A stretch of DNA of 50,626 nucleotides from the NCBI GenBank assembly GCA_029884165.1, contig JAOUIH010000020.1, positions 1 through 50,626 on the forward strand, given 5' to 3'. A program made the translations under genes and the position numbers. How positions within the stretch are numbered: the stretch's first letter is position 1; the number at the start of each line of letters is the position of its first letter. This document shows, piece after piece, positions 18,723 through 27,302 of this stretch. The stretch comes from Gammaproteobacteria bacterium (GTDB lineage Bacteria; Pseudomonadota; Gammaproteobacteria; Steroidobacterales; Woeseiaceae). The notes beneath the pieces were generated by a model. That model made no database searches, had not been told where the DNA came from, and saw only the letters and a list, made by a program, of their open reading frames with translations.

Positions 18723-20024
18723 ATGCGCCAGCTGCTCACCCTGTTAGCCATGCTCTGCCTGGGCCTGCCGGCAACGGCGCCCGCCGCCGAGCCCGTCACC
18801 GTGATTCACGCCGGCATGCTGCTCGCCGTACCCGGCGAGCGGCCGAAGGCCCGCCAGACGATCGTCATCGAGGGCAACCGTGTCGCGCGGATCGAGGATG
18901 GTTACACGGACCCGGCCGCTGTAGCCGCGGACGCCAGGTTCGTCGACCTGTCGGACCGGTACCTGTTACCCGGACTGATGGACATGCACGTGCACCTGCT
19001 CGGCGAACTCGGCCCGGACTCGCGTAACGAGGCGCTGTACGTCACGACGTCGATGTACGCGCTGCGCGGCGCGATGTACGCGCGGCGCACGCTCGAGGCC
19101 GGTTTCACGACGGTGCGGGATCTCGGTGGCGAGCCCGAGGCGATCTACGCGTTGCGCGAGGCCGTCGACCAGGGCTGGGTGTCGGGCCCGCGAATCCTGG
19201 CCGCCGGCAGTTCGATCGCCGCGACCGGCGGGCACGGCGACGTCGACGGCTACAAGGCCGAGCTGCTCGGACTCTGGACGCCGGAAACCATTTGCGACGG
19301 ACCCTACGACTGCCGGCGGGCAACTCGCCACGCCGTCAAGTACGGCGCGGATTGGATCAAGATCACGGCGACCGGCGGTGTGCTGTCGGACACGGCGACC
19401 GGCACCGGCCAGCAGATGACCGACGACGAACTCCGGGAAATCATGGACACGGCGCACGCGCTGGGCGTGAAGGTTGCGGCACACGCGCATGGCGCCGACG
19501 GCATCAACGCGGCGCTTCGCGCGGGCGTCGACAGCGTCGACCACGGCACTTTCCTGGACGACGAGGGCGTGCGCCTCCTGAAGCAGACCGGCGCCTACCT
19601 GGTACCTACTCTCCTGCCCGGCGCGACGATCATCCCGACGATGGACGGCAACCCATTCTTCACGGAAGCGATCAAGGCGAAAGCCCGCGCGGCCGCCGCT
19701 GCGTCCCGGGAGAACGTCGCCCGGGCGACGCGCGCGGGCGTAAAGATCGCCTTCGGCACCGACACCGGCGTGACGCCGCACGGCGCGAACGCGAAGGAAT
19801 TCGCGCTGATGGTCGAGGCCGGCATGAGCCCGATGGAGGCCATACGCTCGGCGACCGTCGTTGCCGCCGAGCTGATCGGGCGCTCGGAGACGCTCGGCAC
19901 GATCGAACCCGGCAAGCTCGCCGACATCATTGCCGTCGACGCGAATCCGCTCGAGGACGTTACCGAGCTCGAACGGATCCGCGCGGTGATCAAGGACGGC
20001 CGCATGGAATACCTGCGCCCGTAG
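18723..20024 (+). CDS. Secreted amidohydrolase (imidazolonepropionase/Xaa-Pro dipeptidase-like)
   Basis: The 433-residue protein has a signal peptide (about 1-22) and the amidohydrolase-superfamily metal sites: HVH (His89, His91) in MDMHVHL, a lysine in DWIKITATGG suited to carbamylation, histidines in AAHAHG and VDHGTF, and the aspartate in FGTDTGVTPHG. Related secreted enzymes hydrolyse Xaa-Pro or other N-capped dipeptides; the substrate here is undetermined. ACGGAGGA precedes the ATG. The stop codon TAG (20022-20024) lies inside a REP-like element (GTAGGAG). It is convergent with the M1 peptidase gene. Confidence 0.88.
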   Translation: MRQLLTLLAMLCLGLPATAPAAEPVTVIHAGMLLAVPGERPKARQTIVIEGNRVARIEDGYTDPAAVAADARFVDLSDRYLLPGLMDMHVHLLGELGPDSRNEALYVTTSMYALRGAMYARRTLEAGFTTVRDLGGEPEAIYALREAVDQGWVSGPRILAAGSSIAATGGHGDVDGYKAELLGLWTPETICDGPYDCRRATRHAVKYGADWIKITATGGVLSDTATGTGQQMTDDELREIMDTAHALGVKVAAHAHGADGINAALRAGVDSVDHGTFLDDEGVRLLKQTGAYLVPTLLPGATIIPTMDGNPFFTEAIKAKARAAAAASRENVARATRAGVKIAFGTDTGVTPHGANAKEFALMVEAGMSPMEAIRSATVVAAELIGRSETLGTIEPGKLADIIAVDANPLEDVTELERIRAVIKDGRMEYLRP

Positions 20025-20044
20025 GAGCCCGCCCCGCGGGCGAC
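20021..20044 (+). repeat. Single REP-like hairpin element at the end of the amidohydrolase gene
   Basis: GTAGGA followed by GCCCGCCCCGCGGGC (20027-20041) and GAC is the same element as in the ATP synthase operon arrays. It has a perfect 6-bp stem GCCCGC/GCGGGC and a CCC loop. Its TAG is the stop codon of the amidohydrolase. It lies between convergent genes, where it may also limit read-through. Confidence 0.8.
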
Positions 20045-20053
20045 CGGCGGGCG

Positions 20054-22618
20054 TCAGTCCTGGCGGTACTGCGCGAGGAACTGCTGCAGGCCTTCGCGCT
20101 CGCGCTCGCGGCGACCCATGCAGTTCTCAATGGCTTCGGCGGCCCGGCCCAGGGCGAGCGCATACTGCTCGCCGCGTGTCCCGAAAAACGCCTTCAACTG
20201 GCCCAGGGTCGTCGCGTTGCATCCCCCGCTCGCGAGCTGCGGCAGCAGGCCGTGATAATAAGCAGGGATCTTGCCGAGGAACGCGTCGAAATTCTCGCCG
20301 AGCCATTCGTACAGCACGGCGTGATCGTCGAGCAGCGATGCGTACAATGCGAAGCCTGCCGGCGCGTCGCCGGCCGGGACAGCCGGCGAAATCGTGAAGT
20401 CGAGGTGCTCCCGGATCACGTCCGGGTCGTGGAAGTAGATGGACGTCAGGATATTGCTCTTCTGGTCCTCGGACTTCGACTCGAGATAGGCCTGGCGGTA
20501 GCGCGGGTACAGGCCGCCGTCGTCCGAGAGCGACGTGACCCGCAAGGCCTCCCGTCCCAGGTCGGAGCCGATGCCGGCAGGATCGCCCAGGTAGCGCATC
20601 GCGATTTCCCTGGCCGCCTTGCGCGCCGCCGGGTCCGAACCGTACTCGCCGAGCATGCGCATCAGTCTCGGCCGCATCTGGATCACCGACTCACTGTCAC
20701 CGGGTCGTGAGTCGACGCCGACGGCGGCGAAGCGCTCGCCCAGTGACTCGTCGACAAAGCGGGCGAACGCTGTACGATTGCCTGCGTCTACGAAGTCGTC
20801 GCCGATCTCCTTTACCTTCTCGAGCGCCGTCAGGAATACCAGCGGGTGCGGATCGCGCAGGAAGCGGCCCAGTGTGAACAGGTAATCGGCCAGCGCGAGG
20901 TCCCCGGAATTCAGCAGCGCCTCGGTATTGTCCAGCAGGCCGATCTTTTCGCGTTCGGACAGCGCGTCCGCGTCCTCGATCAGGTTGTAGTACTGGCCCA
21001 GGTTGGTCTTCCAGCGGTAATAGCCGTTCGCGCCGGCGTCCGGGTAGATCCAGTCGGTACCTTCGGGCAGGTCGATAGCGCCTTCGCTGCCTTCGAGCAG
21101 GTAGAACGCCTGGCGGACCTCGCCGTCGTGTTTGTACTTGACCGTCATCGGGATGCGCCAGGTGAGTTCGGGCGCCTTGCGGCCATAGCTCATGTAGCGC
21201 TGCTGCCGGACGCCGCCCTCCTCGTCGACGCTGACGGTCGCGAAGCCCGGCTGGTTCAGGTAGTCGCCGGCTATGCGGCCGACGTCGAGGCCCGACACTT
21301 CCGAGACCACGGCCCACAGGTCGCGCTCTGTCGCGTTGGACCAGGCGTAACGGCCGAGGTAGCGGCGGATCGCCTCCTGCCAGGCCGAGTGGCCGACGTA
21401 GTGCTCGAGCATGCGCAGGATCGAGTGACCCTTCGTGTAGTTGAGGCCCAGGCCGTCGAGCACGTCCTCACTGGTCTTCACCTCCTTGCGTATCGCCTTG
21501 GCCGAGGTCTGCTGGTCCTGGCCGAAGGCACCGCCCTGCGGCAGCTTCAGCTCCGGCTCGTATTGCGGATAGATGCGCTCCAGCGTCGAGCGCGACATCC
21601 AGGTCGCGAAAGCCTCGTTGAGCCAGAGGTCGTCCCACCAGGCCATCGTCACCAGGTCGCCGTACCAGATGTGCGCGACCTCGTGGGCGATGACGTTCAG
21701 TACCGCCTCCGCAGTGCTGCCCGAGACCTCGTCGCCGACGAGCAGCAGGTCCGTTCGGTAGGTAATGAGGCCAGGATTCTCCATGGCGCCGAAGGCGAAC
21801 TCGGGTACGGCGATGAAGTCGAGCTTGCGGTACGGGTACTTGCTGCCGAAGTATTCCTCGAGCGCCCCGACGATCTGCGGCGTTTCGCGCAGGACGAAGC
21901 CGAGTTCTCCTGCGTGGCCCTTCGGCGTATAGACGTAGCCGGGCACCGACATGCCTTCGATCGCGGCACGATCCAGTGGCCCGACCGCGTACGCGAGCAG
22001 GTAGCTCGGCAGTGGCTTCGTCTGCATGAAGCGCACGGTCTGCCAGCCGTCGCTTTCCTCGACGGCCTCGACCGGGGTATTCGAAACGACCACGAGGCCG
22101 GCCGGCGCATGAATCGTCAACTGGTAGGGGATCTTGAACGAGGGTTCGTCGAACAGCGGAATCGCGCGCCGCGCATACATGTCCTCGAACTGGGTGAAGA
22201 CATAGTCATTGCCTTCGAAGGTGACGCGGTGCATGCCGAGCGAGTCGGTGGCGTGCCGGCCGCTCCACTCGATGTCCAGCGTGTACTCGCCGGCAGCGAT
22301 GGTTTCGCCGTCGGACAGCCAGCTCATGTCGTAGTCGCCGTCCTCGGCCGCGAGCTCGCGCGAACCCGCGTCCGAGCCAAGCCGGATCGAATCGAACTCC
22401 AGGCCCTCCTGGTAGACGCCGATCCGGTCGGTCGCGACTCCGACGGAGAGTCTTACGCGGGTGCGGCCGGTGAACGCGGGCTCGCCCGGGTCGACCCTGA
22501 GCTCGATGTCCTGGGACAGCGGCCGGATATCGGGCGGCAGTCGGTAATCGACCGCCTGCGCGGCTACGGCGAGGCAGACCAGCACGAGGCCGGCCAGTAT
22601 CTGGCGAGTCAGTCTCAT
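20054..22618 (-). CDS. M1-family aminopeptidase, secreted
   Basis: The 854-residue protein has a signal peptide (about 1-22, ending VAAQA) and the M1 hallmarks: the exopeptidase motif GAMEN (277-281), the zinc motif HEVAH (312-316) and the third ligand Glu335 in LNEAF. The C-terminal half is the helical ERAP1-like domain. It should release N-terminal amino acids from peptides in the periplasm. The ATG at 22618 is chosen because the signal peptide starts there; the frame stays open for another 646 codons upstream, antisense to the next gene, with no meaningful sequence. It is divergent from the alpha/beta hydrolase gene. Confidence 0.93.
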   Translation of the reverse strand: MRLTRQILAGLVLVCLAVAAQAVDYRLPPDIRPLSQDIELRVDPGEPAFTGRTRVRLSVGVATDRIGVYQEGLEFDSIRLGSDAGSRELAAEDGDYDMSWLSDGETIAAGEYTLDIEWSGRHATDSLGMHRVTFEGNDYVFTQFEDMYARRAIPLFDEPSFKIPYQLTIHAPAGLVVVSNTPVEAVEESDGWQTVRFMQTKPLPSYLLAYAVGPLDRAAIEGMSVPGYVYTPKGHAGELGFVLRETPQIVGALEEYFGSKYPYRKLDFIAVPEFAFGAMENPGLITYRTDLLLVGDEVSGSTAEAVLNVIAHEVAHIWYGDLVTMAWWDDLWLNEAFATWMSRSTLERIYPQYEPELKLPQGGAFGQDQQTSAKAIRKEVKTSEDVLDGLGLNYTKGHSILRMLEHYVGHSAWQEAIRRYLGRYAWSNATERDLWAVVSEVSGLDVGRIAGDYLNQPGFATVSVDEEGGVRQQRYMSYGRKAPELTWRIPMTVKYKHDGEVRQAFYLLEGSEGAIDLPEGTDWIYPDAGANGYYRWKTNLGQYYNLIEDADALSEREKIGLLDNTEALLNSGDLALADYLFTLGRFLRDPHPLVFLTALEKVKEIGDDFVDAGNRTAFARFVDESLGERFAAVGVDSRPGDSESVIQMRPRLMRMLGEYGSDPAARKAAREIAMRYLGDPAGIGSDLGREALRVTSLSDDGGLYPRYRQAYLESKSEDQKSNILTSIYFHDPDVIREHLDFTISPAVPAGDAPAGFALYASLLDDHAVLYEWLGENFDAFLGKIPAYYHGLLPQLASGGCNATTLGQLKAFFGTRGEQYALALGRAAEAIENCMGRREREREGLQQFLAQYRQD

Positions 22619-22690
22619 AAGTGTTTCTCCGCGGCCCCTGGTTGCGCCCGGCAATGGCGCGGGACGGTTCTGTGGAGTTTGGATGCACGA

Positions 22691-22719
22691 AGTATACGTA
22701 AAGGATGCAACGCAGCGAA
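22691..22719 (-). promoter_or_regulatory. Possible promoter of the M1 aminopeptidase gene
   Basis: On the minus strand TATACT (22691-22696) is a good -10 hexamer, with a weak -35 TTCGCT (22714-22719) 17 bp upstream. Transcription would start roughly 65 bp before the ATG. The rest of the 162-bp divergent gap shows nothing recognisable. Confidence 0.4.
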
Positions 22720-22780
22720 AAAAGTGCCCGGGGTCGCGGCGGTGGTAGGATCGGGGTAGCTCGCGGAAAGGGTCAGGGCA

Positions 22781-25081
22781 ATGCAAGGGGACGACGCAGG
22801 ATCCAACTACTGGCGAGCGGCCGGCCGCGGCGCCGCCGGAGCGGCCGTCGCGCTGGCGGCGATCGCGGGCCTCCTGCTCGACACCGGCGCGGGTGACGCA
22901 CTCGAGCTGGCCGGCGGCGCACTCGTCGGCGCGGCACTGCTGCTGGTCGCGGCGGCAGTGGCGAACCTGCTGCTGCGAGGAATTGCCCGCGCCCCCGCCT
23001 CGAGCCTCGCGCTTTGCTTCGGCGCGGCTGCCGCCGTTGCGACGCTGTACGCGGTGGAGCCGGAGCCGATGCTCCGCGTGCTTGCCTACCCGGCCGGCTG
23101 GGAATGGCCGTTCGCGTGGCCCGACCCGCTGGGCCTCGTGTCGCTGCTGCTGCTGGTGCTGGCCGCGGCCGCGCTGGCCGGCCTGGCCGCGCTGCTCCGG
23201 CGCGGCGGCCTCGCAGCGCTCGCCGGCCGGCGCGGCAGCCTGCTGGCGGTCGGCACCGTGCTGGTCACCGCGGGGGCCGCAGCCGTGGTCGTGACCCTCG
23301 CCGCCGACGGTCACGATCCCTGGCCGGTCGACTTTCGCAGCCTGGCCGGACCTGCCGTGCCCTCGGCCGCGATGCCGGCGAACCCTTCCGCGCCGGGGCC
23401 TTACGAGGTCGAGTACCTGGCCTACGGGGCCGGGCCGAATCCGCGGCGCCCGGTCTTCGGCAACGACCGGAGCCTCGAGTCCCGCACGGTCGACGCCACG
23501 GATCTGCTGCCCGAGTGGAAGGACATCAAGCAGGCCATGCGCGAGCGCTACTGGGGTTTCGGGCTGGACGCCGCGCCGCTGAACGGACAGGTCTGGGCGC
23601 CGCGCGGCGCGGGCCCGTTCCCGCTGTTCCTGGTCGTCCACGGCAATCACACGATGGAGGAGTACTCGGATCCCGGCTACGCCTACCTGGGCGAGCTGCT
23701 CGCGAGCCGGGGTTACGTCACCGTGTCGGTCGACGAGAACTTCGTCAATGGCACCTGGTCCGGCGATTTCCGGGGCCGTGAAATGCCGCTCCGCGCGTGG
23801 CTGCTGCTCGAACACCTGAAACTCTGGCGCGACTGGAACGCGACCGCGGGGCACCCGTTTGCCGGCCGGATCGACATGGCGCGCATCGCGCTCGGCGGCC
23901 ATTCCCGTGGCGGTGAGGCGATTTCCATCGCACACGCGTTCAATCGCCTGCCGCACTATCCCGACGATGCGACGGTCACGTTCGACTACGGCTTCGACAT
24001 CCGCGCGCTGGTATCGATTGCGCAGATCGACCGGCGCTACCGCCGCGAGCTGGAACTTGCGAACGTCAATTTCCTGGCGCTGCATGGCAGCTATGACGGC
24101 GACGTCTACTCCTACCATGGCCTGCGGCAGATGAACCGCATCACGCTCGATGCCGGGTCGCGGGCGTTCAAGGCGGGTGTGTATATACACGGCGCCAACC
24201 ACGGCCAGTTCAACACGGTGTGGGGACGAGAGGACACCGGCCCGCCGGATGCATGGCGCCTGAATCTCGCGCCGCTGATCGCAGGCGAAGACCAGCGGCG
24301 CATCGCGCAGGTCTACATCAGCGCATTCCTCGACGCCACGCTGCGCGAGGACCCGGCCTACCGGCCGCTGTTCCGCGACCCCAGGGCAGGCGCTGCGTGG
24401 TTGCCCGACCTGGTCTACGTGCCTCAGTTCCAGGACTCGAGCTTCGTCCCGGTCGCGCGCTTCGACGAGGACCTCGACGTGCGGACGGCGAGCATGGCTG
24501 GCGCGGCCATCGAGGCCAGCGGCTTCTCGGTCTGGCGTGAGGAAGAACTGAGGCACCGCGACGAGCTGCCGCAGGGCACGAGTGCGCTGGTGCTCGGCTG
24601 GACCGGCGGCGCCCAGGCCGAGCCCGTCTACTCGATCTCCCTGCCCGACAACCTGGTCGTCGACACCGATGCGCTGTTCGCACTCGCCGTCAGCGCGTCG
24701 ACCGAGCGGCCGGTGAAAGGTGGCGACGAGGACGGCGACAGTGACGACGAGGATCAGGCGCGGTCACCCGCGTTCGTCGTCGAGCTCGAGGACGCGAACG
24801 GCAATCGCGCCAGCGTACGGAGCGAGCATCACGCCGCGCTCGCCCCGCCGCTGCGTGTCCGGCAATTGAAAAACGAGGCGGCCACCGAGGACGAATACAA
24901 ATCGGACTGGGAGCCCGTGCTGCAGAACTTCGAGGTGCCAGTCGCCGAATTCCGCGGCGTGGACCTTGCGGCACTGCGCTACCTGCGCCTCAGATTCGAC
25001 CGGGGCTCGCCCGGCGTCGTCCTCATAGACGACATAGGATTCAGGACATCGACAGGCGAATCATCGGGAGATTCGACATGA
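22781..25081 (+). CDS. Membrane-anchored alpha/beta hydrolase with C-terminal beta domain
   Basis: This 766-residue protein combines three parts. Residues about 15-185 form an alanine/leucine-rich bundle of four or five membrane helices. Residues about 200-560 are an alpha/beta hydrolase with FLVVHGNHTMEEY as oxyanion region, nucleophile GGHSRGG (Ser375) and candidate catalytic histidine in GANHGQF. The C-terminal part (about 570-766) is beta-rich, ends in VVLIDDIGFR like a carbohydrate-binding/galactose-binding fold, and has an acidic linker (DEDGDSDDED). The hydrolase core recalls chlorophyllase/polyester-hydrolase-like enzymes; the substrate is unknown. GGAAAGGG precedes the ATG. The stop overlaps the next gene (ATGA). 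Confidence 0.8.
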   Translation: MQGDDAGSNYWRAAGRGAAGAAVALAAIAGLLLDTGAGDALELAGGALVGAALLLVAAAVANLLLRGIARAPASSLALCFGAAAAVATLYAVEPEPMLRVLAYPAGWEWPFAWPDPLGLVSLLLLVLAAAALAGLAALLRRGGLAALAGRRGSLLAVGTVLVTAGAAAVVVTLAADGHDPWPVDFRSLAGPAVPSAAMPANPSAPGPYEVEYLAYGAGPNPRRPVFGNDRSLESRTVDATDLLPEWKDIKQAMRERYWGFGLDAAPLNGQVWAPRGAGPFPLFLVVHGNHTMEEYSDPGYAYLGELLASRGYVTVSVDENFVNGTWSGDFRGREMPLRAWLLLEHLKLWRDWNATAGHPFAGRIDMARIALGGHSRGGEAISIAHAFNRLPHYPDDATVTFDYGFDIRALVSIAQIDRRYRRELELANVNFLALHGSYDGDVYSYHGLRQMNRITLDAGSRAFKAGVYIHGANHGQFNTVWGREDTGPPDAWRLNLAPLIAGEDQRRIAQVYISAFLDATLREDPAYRPLFRDPRAGAAWLPDLVYVPQFQDSSFVPVARFDEDLDVRTASMAGAAIEASGFSVWREEELRHRDELPQGTSALVLGWTGGAQAEPVYSISLPDNLVVDTDALFALAVSASTERPVKGGDEDGDSDDEDQARSPAFVVELEDANGNRASVRSEHHAALAPPLRVRQLKNEAATEDEYKSDWEPVLQNFEVPVAEFRGVDLAALRYLRLRFDRGSPGVVLIDDIGFRTSTGESSGDST

Positions 25082-26355
25082 GGAATTGGCTGGGTTGCGC
25101 CACCTTGCTGGCGCTGGCGGCTGCGCCTCAGGCTGCAGCCGAAGGCTACGCGGGCTTCACTCAGGAACAGGCCCGGTCGCTGCACGGATGCTGGGACTCG
25201 GACAACTGGGACGACGGCGGGGAGCTGTCGCGCTATGTCTGGCTGAACATGATCGAGTTCTGGCCGCACGCGGTGATCGACCGGGGCGGGCCGGTCCGGC
25301 GCCTGCCGCCGACGGTGCGCCAGGACGTGGCGAACTTCGTCACGCGCACGGATCTCGGCGAGCTGCGCCTCGCCGACTACGTGAGCCGGACGACCGTCGA
25401 CGGCCTGATCGTGCTGCACGAGGGGCGCATCGTATTCGAGGCCTACCCCAGGATGTTCGAATACGAGAAGCACATCCACATGTCGATATCGAAGGCCTTT
25501 ACGTCGACGCTGGTGGCGATCCTCGAGGACCGTGGGCTCGTCGACGCGGCCAAACCGGTCGACGAGTATCTCCCGGAGCTCGAGGGCTCGGGCTGGGCCG
25601 GCGTTCCCGTGCTGGACATCCTGGACATGGCCTCCGGCATCGGCTGCCTGGAGGGCGAGGAAGGCGCCTACGAGAACCCGGAGACCTGTTACTACCAGTA
25701 CGAGGCGGGGCTCGGCTGGATGACGCCCAGCGAGGAAACGCCCGACGACCCCTATGCCTATGTCGCCTCCCTCGAGTCGCACCGGCCGCCGGGCGAGGCC
25801 TTCGAGTACACGTCCCCCAATACCTTCGTGCTCGCGTGGCTCATCGAGCGAGTCACCGGCCGCCGCTACGTCGAGGTGCTCGAGAGCGAGATCTGGCAGC
25901 GCATGGGCGCCGAGTCAGATGCATACATCACGGCGCCGCGACGCGGCATTCCAATCGTCCACGCCGGCGTCAGCTCCACGCTGCGCGACGTCGCGCGCTT
26001 CGGCCTGCTGTTCACACCCACGGGCCGGATCGTTACCGCGCCGGTCGTCTCCGATGCTTATCTTGCGAAGATCCAGCAGGGCGGACGGCCGGAGATCTTC
26101 AACGCCGGGAGCGAAGACGATCCGCGCCTCATCGACGGCGAGCCGCCGCGCCACAACACCTACCAGTGGGATTTCGTCATGGAGGACGGCGATTTCTTCA
26201 AGGGCGGCTACGGCGGGCAGGGGCTTTACGTGTCGCCGTCGCGGGACCTGGTCGTCGCATTCTTCGGCACGATGAATGCCGACGGCAGCGGTCACCGGTT
26301 GACAGACGTCGCCCGCCAGCTCGCGAAATCAGGCCTGTTCGAGATACCGCTGTGA
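25078..26355 (+). CDS. Secreted serine hydrolase, class C beta-lactamase family
   Basis: The 425-residue protein has a signal peptide (about 1-21) and the serine beta-lactamase/DD-peptidase fold: SISK (136-139) is the SxxK nucleophile motif, a Tyr-x-Asn-like motif appears in YTSPNTF, and the third motif is replaced by GGYGGQGLYVSP. That last change is typical of the esterase/6-aminohexanoate-hydrolase branch, which is generally not a true beta-lactamase. It could be an esterase, amidase or peptidase in the periplasm. It overlaps the upstream hydrolase gene by 4 bp and is probably cotranslated with it. Confidence 0.88.
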   Translation: MRNWLGCATLLALAAAPQAAAEGYAGFTQEQARSLHGCWDSDNWDDGGELSRYVWLNMIEFWPHAVIDRGGPVRRLPPTVRQDVANFVTRTDLGELRLADYVSRTTVDGLIVLHEGRIVFEAYPRMFEYEKHIHMSISKAFTSTLVAILEDRGLVDAAKPVDEYLPELEGSGWAGVPVLDILDMASGIGCLEGEEGAYENPETCYYQYEAGLGWMTPSEETPDDPYAYVASLESHRPPGEAFEYTSPNTFVLAWLIERVTGRRYVEVLESEIWQRMGAESDAYITAPRRGIPIVHAGVSSTLRDVARFGLLFTPTGRIVTAPVVSDAYLAKIQQGGRPEIFNAGSEDDPRLIDGEPPRHNTYQWDFVMEDGDFFKGGYGGQGLYVSPSRDLVVAFFGTMNADGSGHRLTDVARQLAKSGLFEIPL

Positions 26356-26368
26356 ACGGAGTAGCGCC

Positions 26369-26905
26369 ATGAAACGTACAGCCCTTGCACTCGTCGCCTG
26401 CGTGGCACCGGGACTCGTCGCGCCGGTAGCGGCCGACGAGCTCGTATCCACCTACATAAGCGCGGCCGCCATCGAGGCGACGATCGCCGCTGCGCCGCCG
26501 GGCGAGGTCAGCGACCAGCAGATCCGCCACGTCGAGGCGCCGCAGGCCAACCTGGGCGTCGGCATCGTGCGCCGGCCGGCGATGGCCCGCGGCGAGCCGA
26601 TCCGGGTCATCCGCCACCACAACCAGTCGGAGGTGTACCGCGTCGTCTCCGGGCGAGGCACGCTGGTGACGATGATGGCCGCCGCCGGCGAGGAGCCGCT
26701 CGACCCGGACGGCGTCATCGTGCGCACGCTGACCGGCCCGAGTTCCGTCGGGCTCGCGGGCGGCCCGATGCAGGAACAGGAAATCGGCCCGGGCGACGTC
26801 GTCATCATCCCGGCCGGGCTCGCGCACGGCTTCAGCGAGATCGTCGGCGAGATCACCTATCTCGTCGTGCGCATCGACCCGGATCGGCTGGTCGAGCTCA
26901 AATAG
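26369..26905 (+). CDS. Secreted cupin-domain protein
   Basis: The 178-residue protein has a signal peptide (about 1-22) and a single cupin barrel: motif 1 RHHNQSEVYRVVSGRG (metal ligand candidates His, His, Glu) and motif 2 GDVVIIPAGLAHGFSE. An acidic segment between them is longer than usual. It is likely a small periplasmic metal-dependent enzyme or binding protein; the substrate is unknown. It starts 13 bp after the serine hydrolase gene, so the three genes from 22781 form a likely operon. It ends 15 bp from a convergent gene. Confidence 0.82.
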   Translation: MKRTALALVACVAPGLVAPVAADELVSTYISAAAIEATIAAAPPGEVSDQQIRHVEAPQANLGVGIVRRPAMARGEPIRVIRHHNQSEVYRVVSGRGTLVTMMAAAGEEPLDPDGVIVRTLTGPSSVGLAGGPMQEQEIGPGDVVIIPAGLAHGFSEIVGEITYLVVRIDPDRLVELK

Positions 26906-26920
26906 CCGCGAGCCCGGCGC

Positions 26921-27280
26921 TCACATATCGACGATCGACCGGAAGCCGCCCCAGAAAAAGCGTTTCGGATCGAAGGGCATGTTGTTCGCGTTGTAGCCGG
27001 CGAGCCGCGGGTCCGCCATCGCTTTCGCGTTGACCCTGTCGCGATGCGCGCGCGACTTGTAGACGGTCCACGCGACGATGACGACTTCGTTCCGCTTCAA
27101 TTGCACGCTGCGCGGGTAGGACGTCAGCTTGCCCTTCGTGACATCGTCGGCGATGCACTCGGTGTAAGACAGGGCGCCGTGCTCCTTCCAGATCTTGCCC
27201 GCCTTGCGGGCGAGCTTCCGGTATTCGTCCAGCTTCCGTTTCGGAACCGGAATGACGAACGCGTCGACGTATTTCGCCAT
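26921..27280 (-). CDS. DUF1428 (YbaA-like) protein
   Basis: The 119-residue protein matches DUF1428: the N-terminal YVDAFVIPVPKRKLDEYRKL, the central ECIADDV and the C-terminal MPFDPKRFFWGGF are family hallmarks. It belongs to the dimeric alpha-beta barrel-like proteins related to E. coli YbaA; no activity is established. There is no signal peptide, so it is cytoplasmic. It lies 22 bp downstream of the second S9 peptidase gene on the same strand. Confidence 0.9.
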   Translation of the reverse strand: MAKYVDAFVIPVPKRKLDEYRKLARKAGKIWKEHGALSYTECIADDVTKGKLTSYPRSVQLKRNEVVIVAWTVYKSRAHRDRVNAKAMADPRLAGYNANNMPFDPKRFFWGGFRSIVDM

Positions 27281-27302
27281 ATTCTGGCCCCCTTATTGTT
27301 GA

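Noticed and set aside
22619..24556. Very long minus-strand open frame continuous with the M1 aminopeptidase and antisense to the membrane hydrolase gene.
   Set aside because: The Arg/Gly/Ala-rich translation is typical of antisense frames in GC-rich DNA, and the signal peptide at 22618 marks the real start.
25078..26355. The class C-type serine hydrolase as a beta-lactamase resistance gene.
   Set aside because: The third active-site motif (KTG) is replaced by a GGQ-type sequence typical of esterases and amide hydrolases of this fold.
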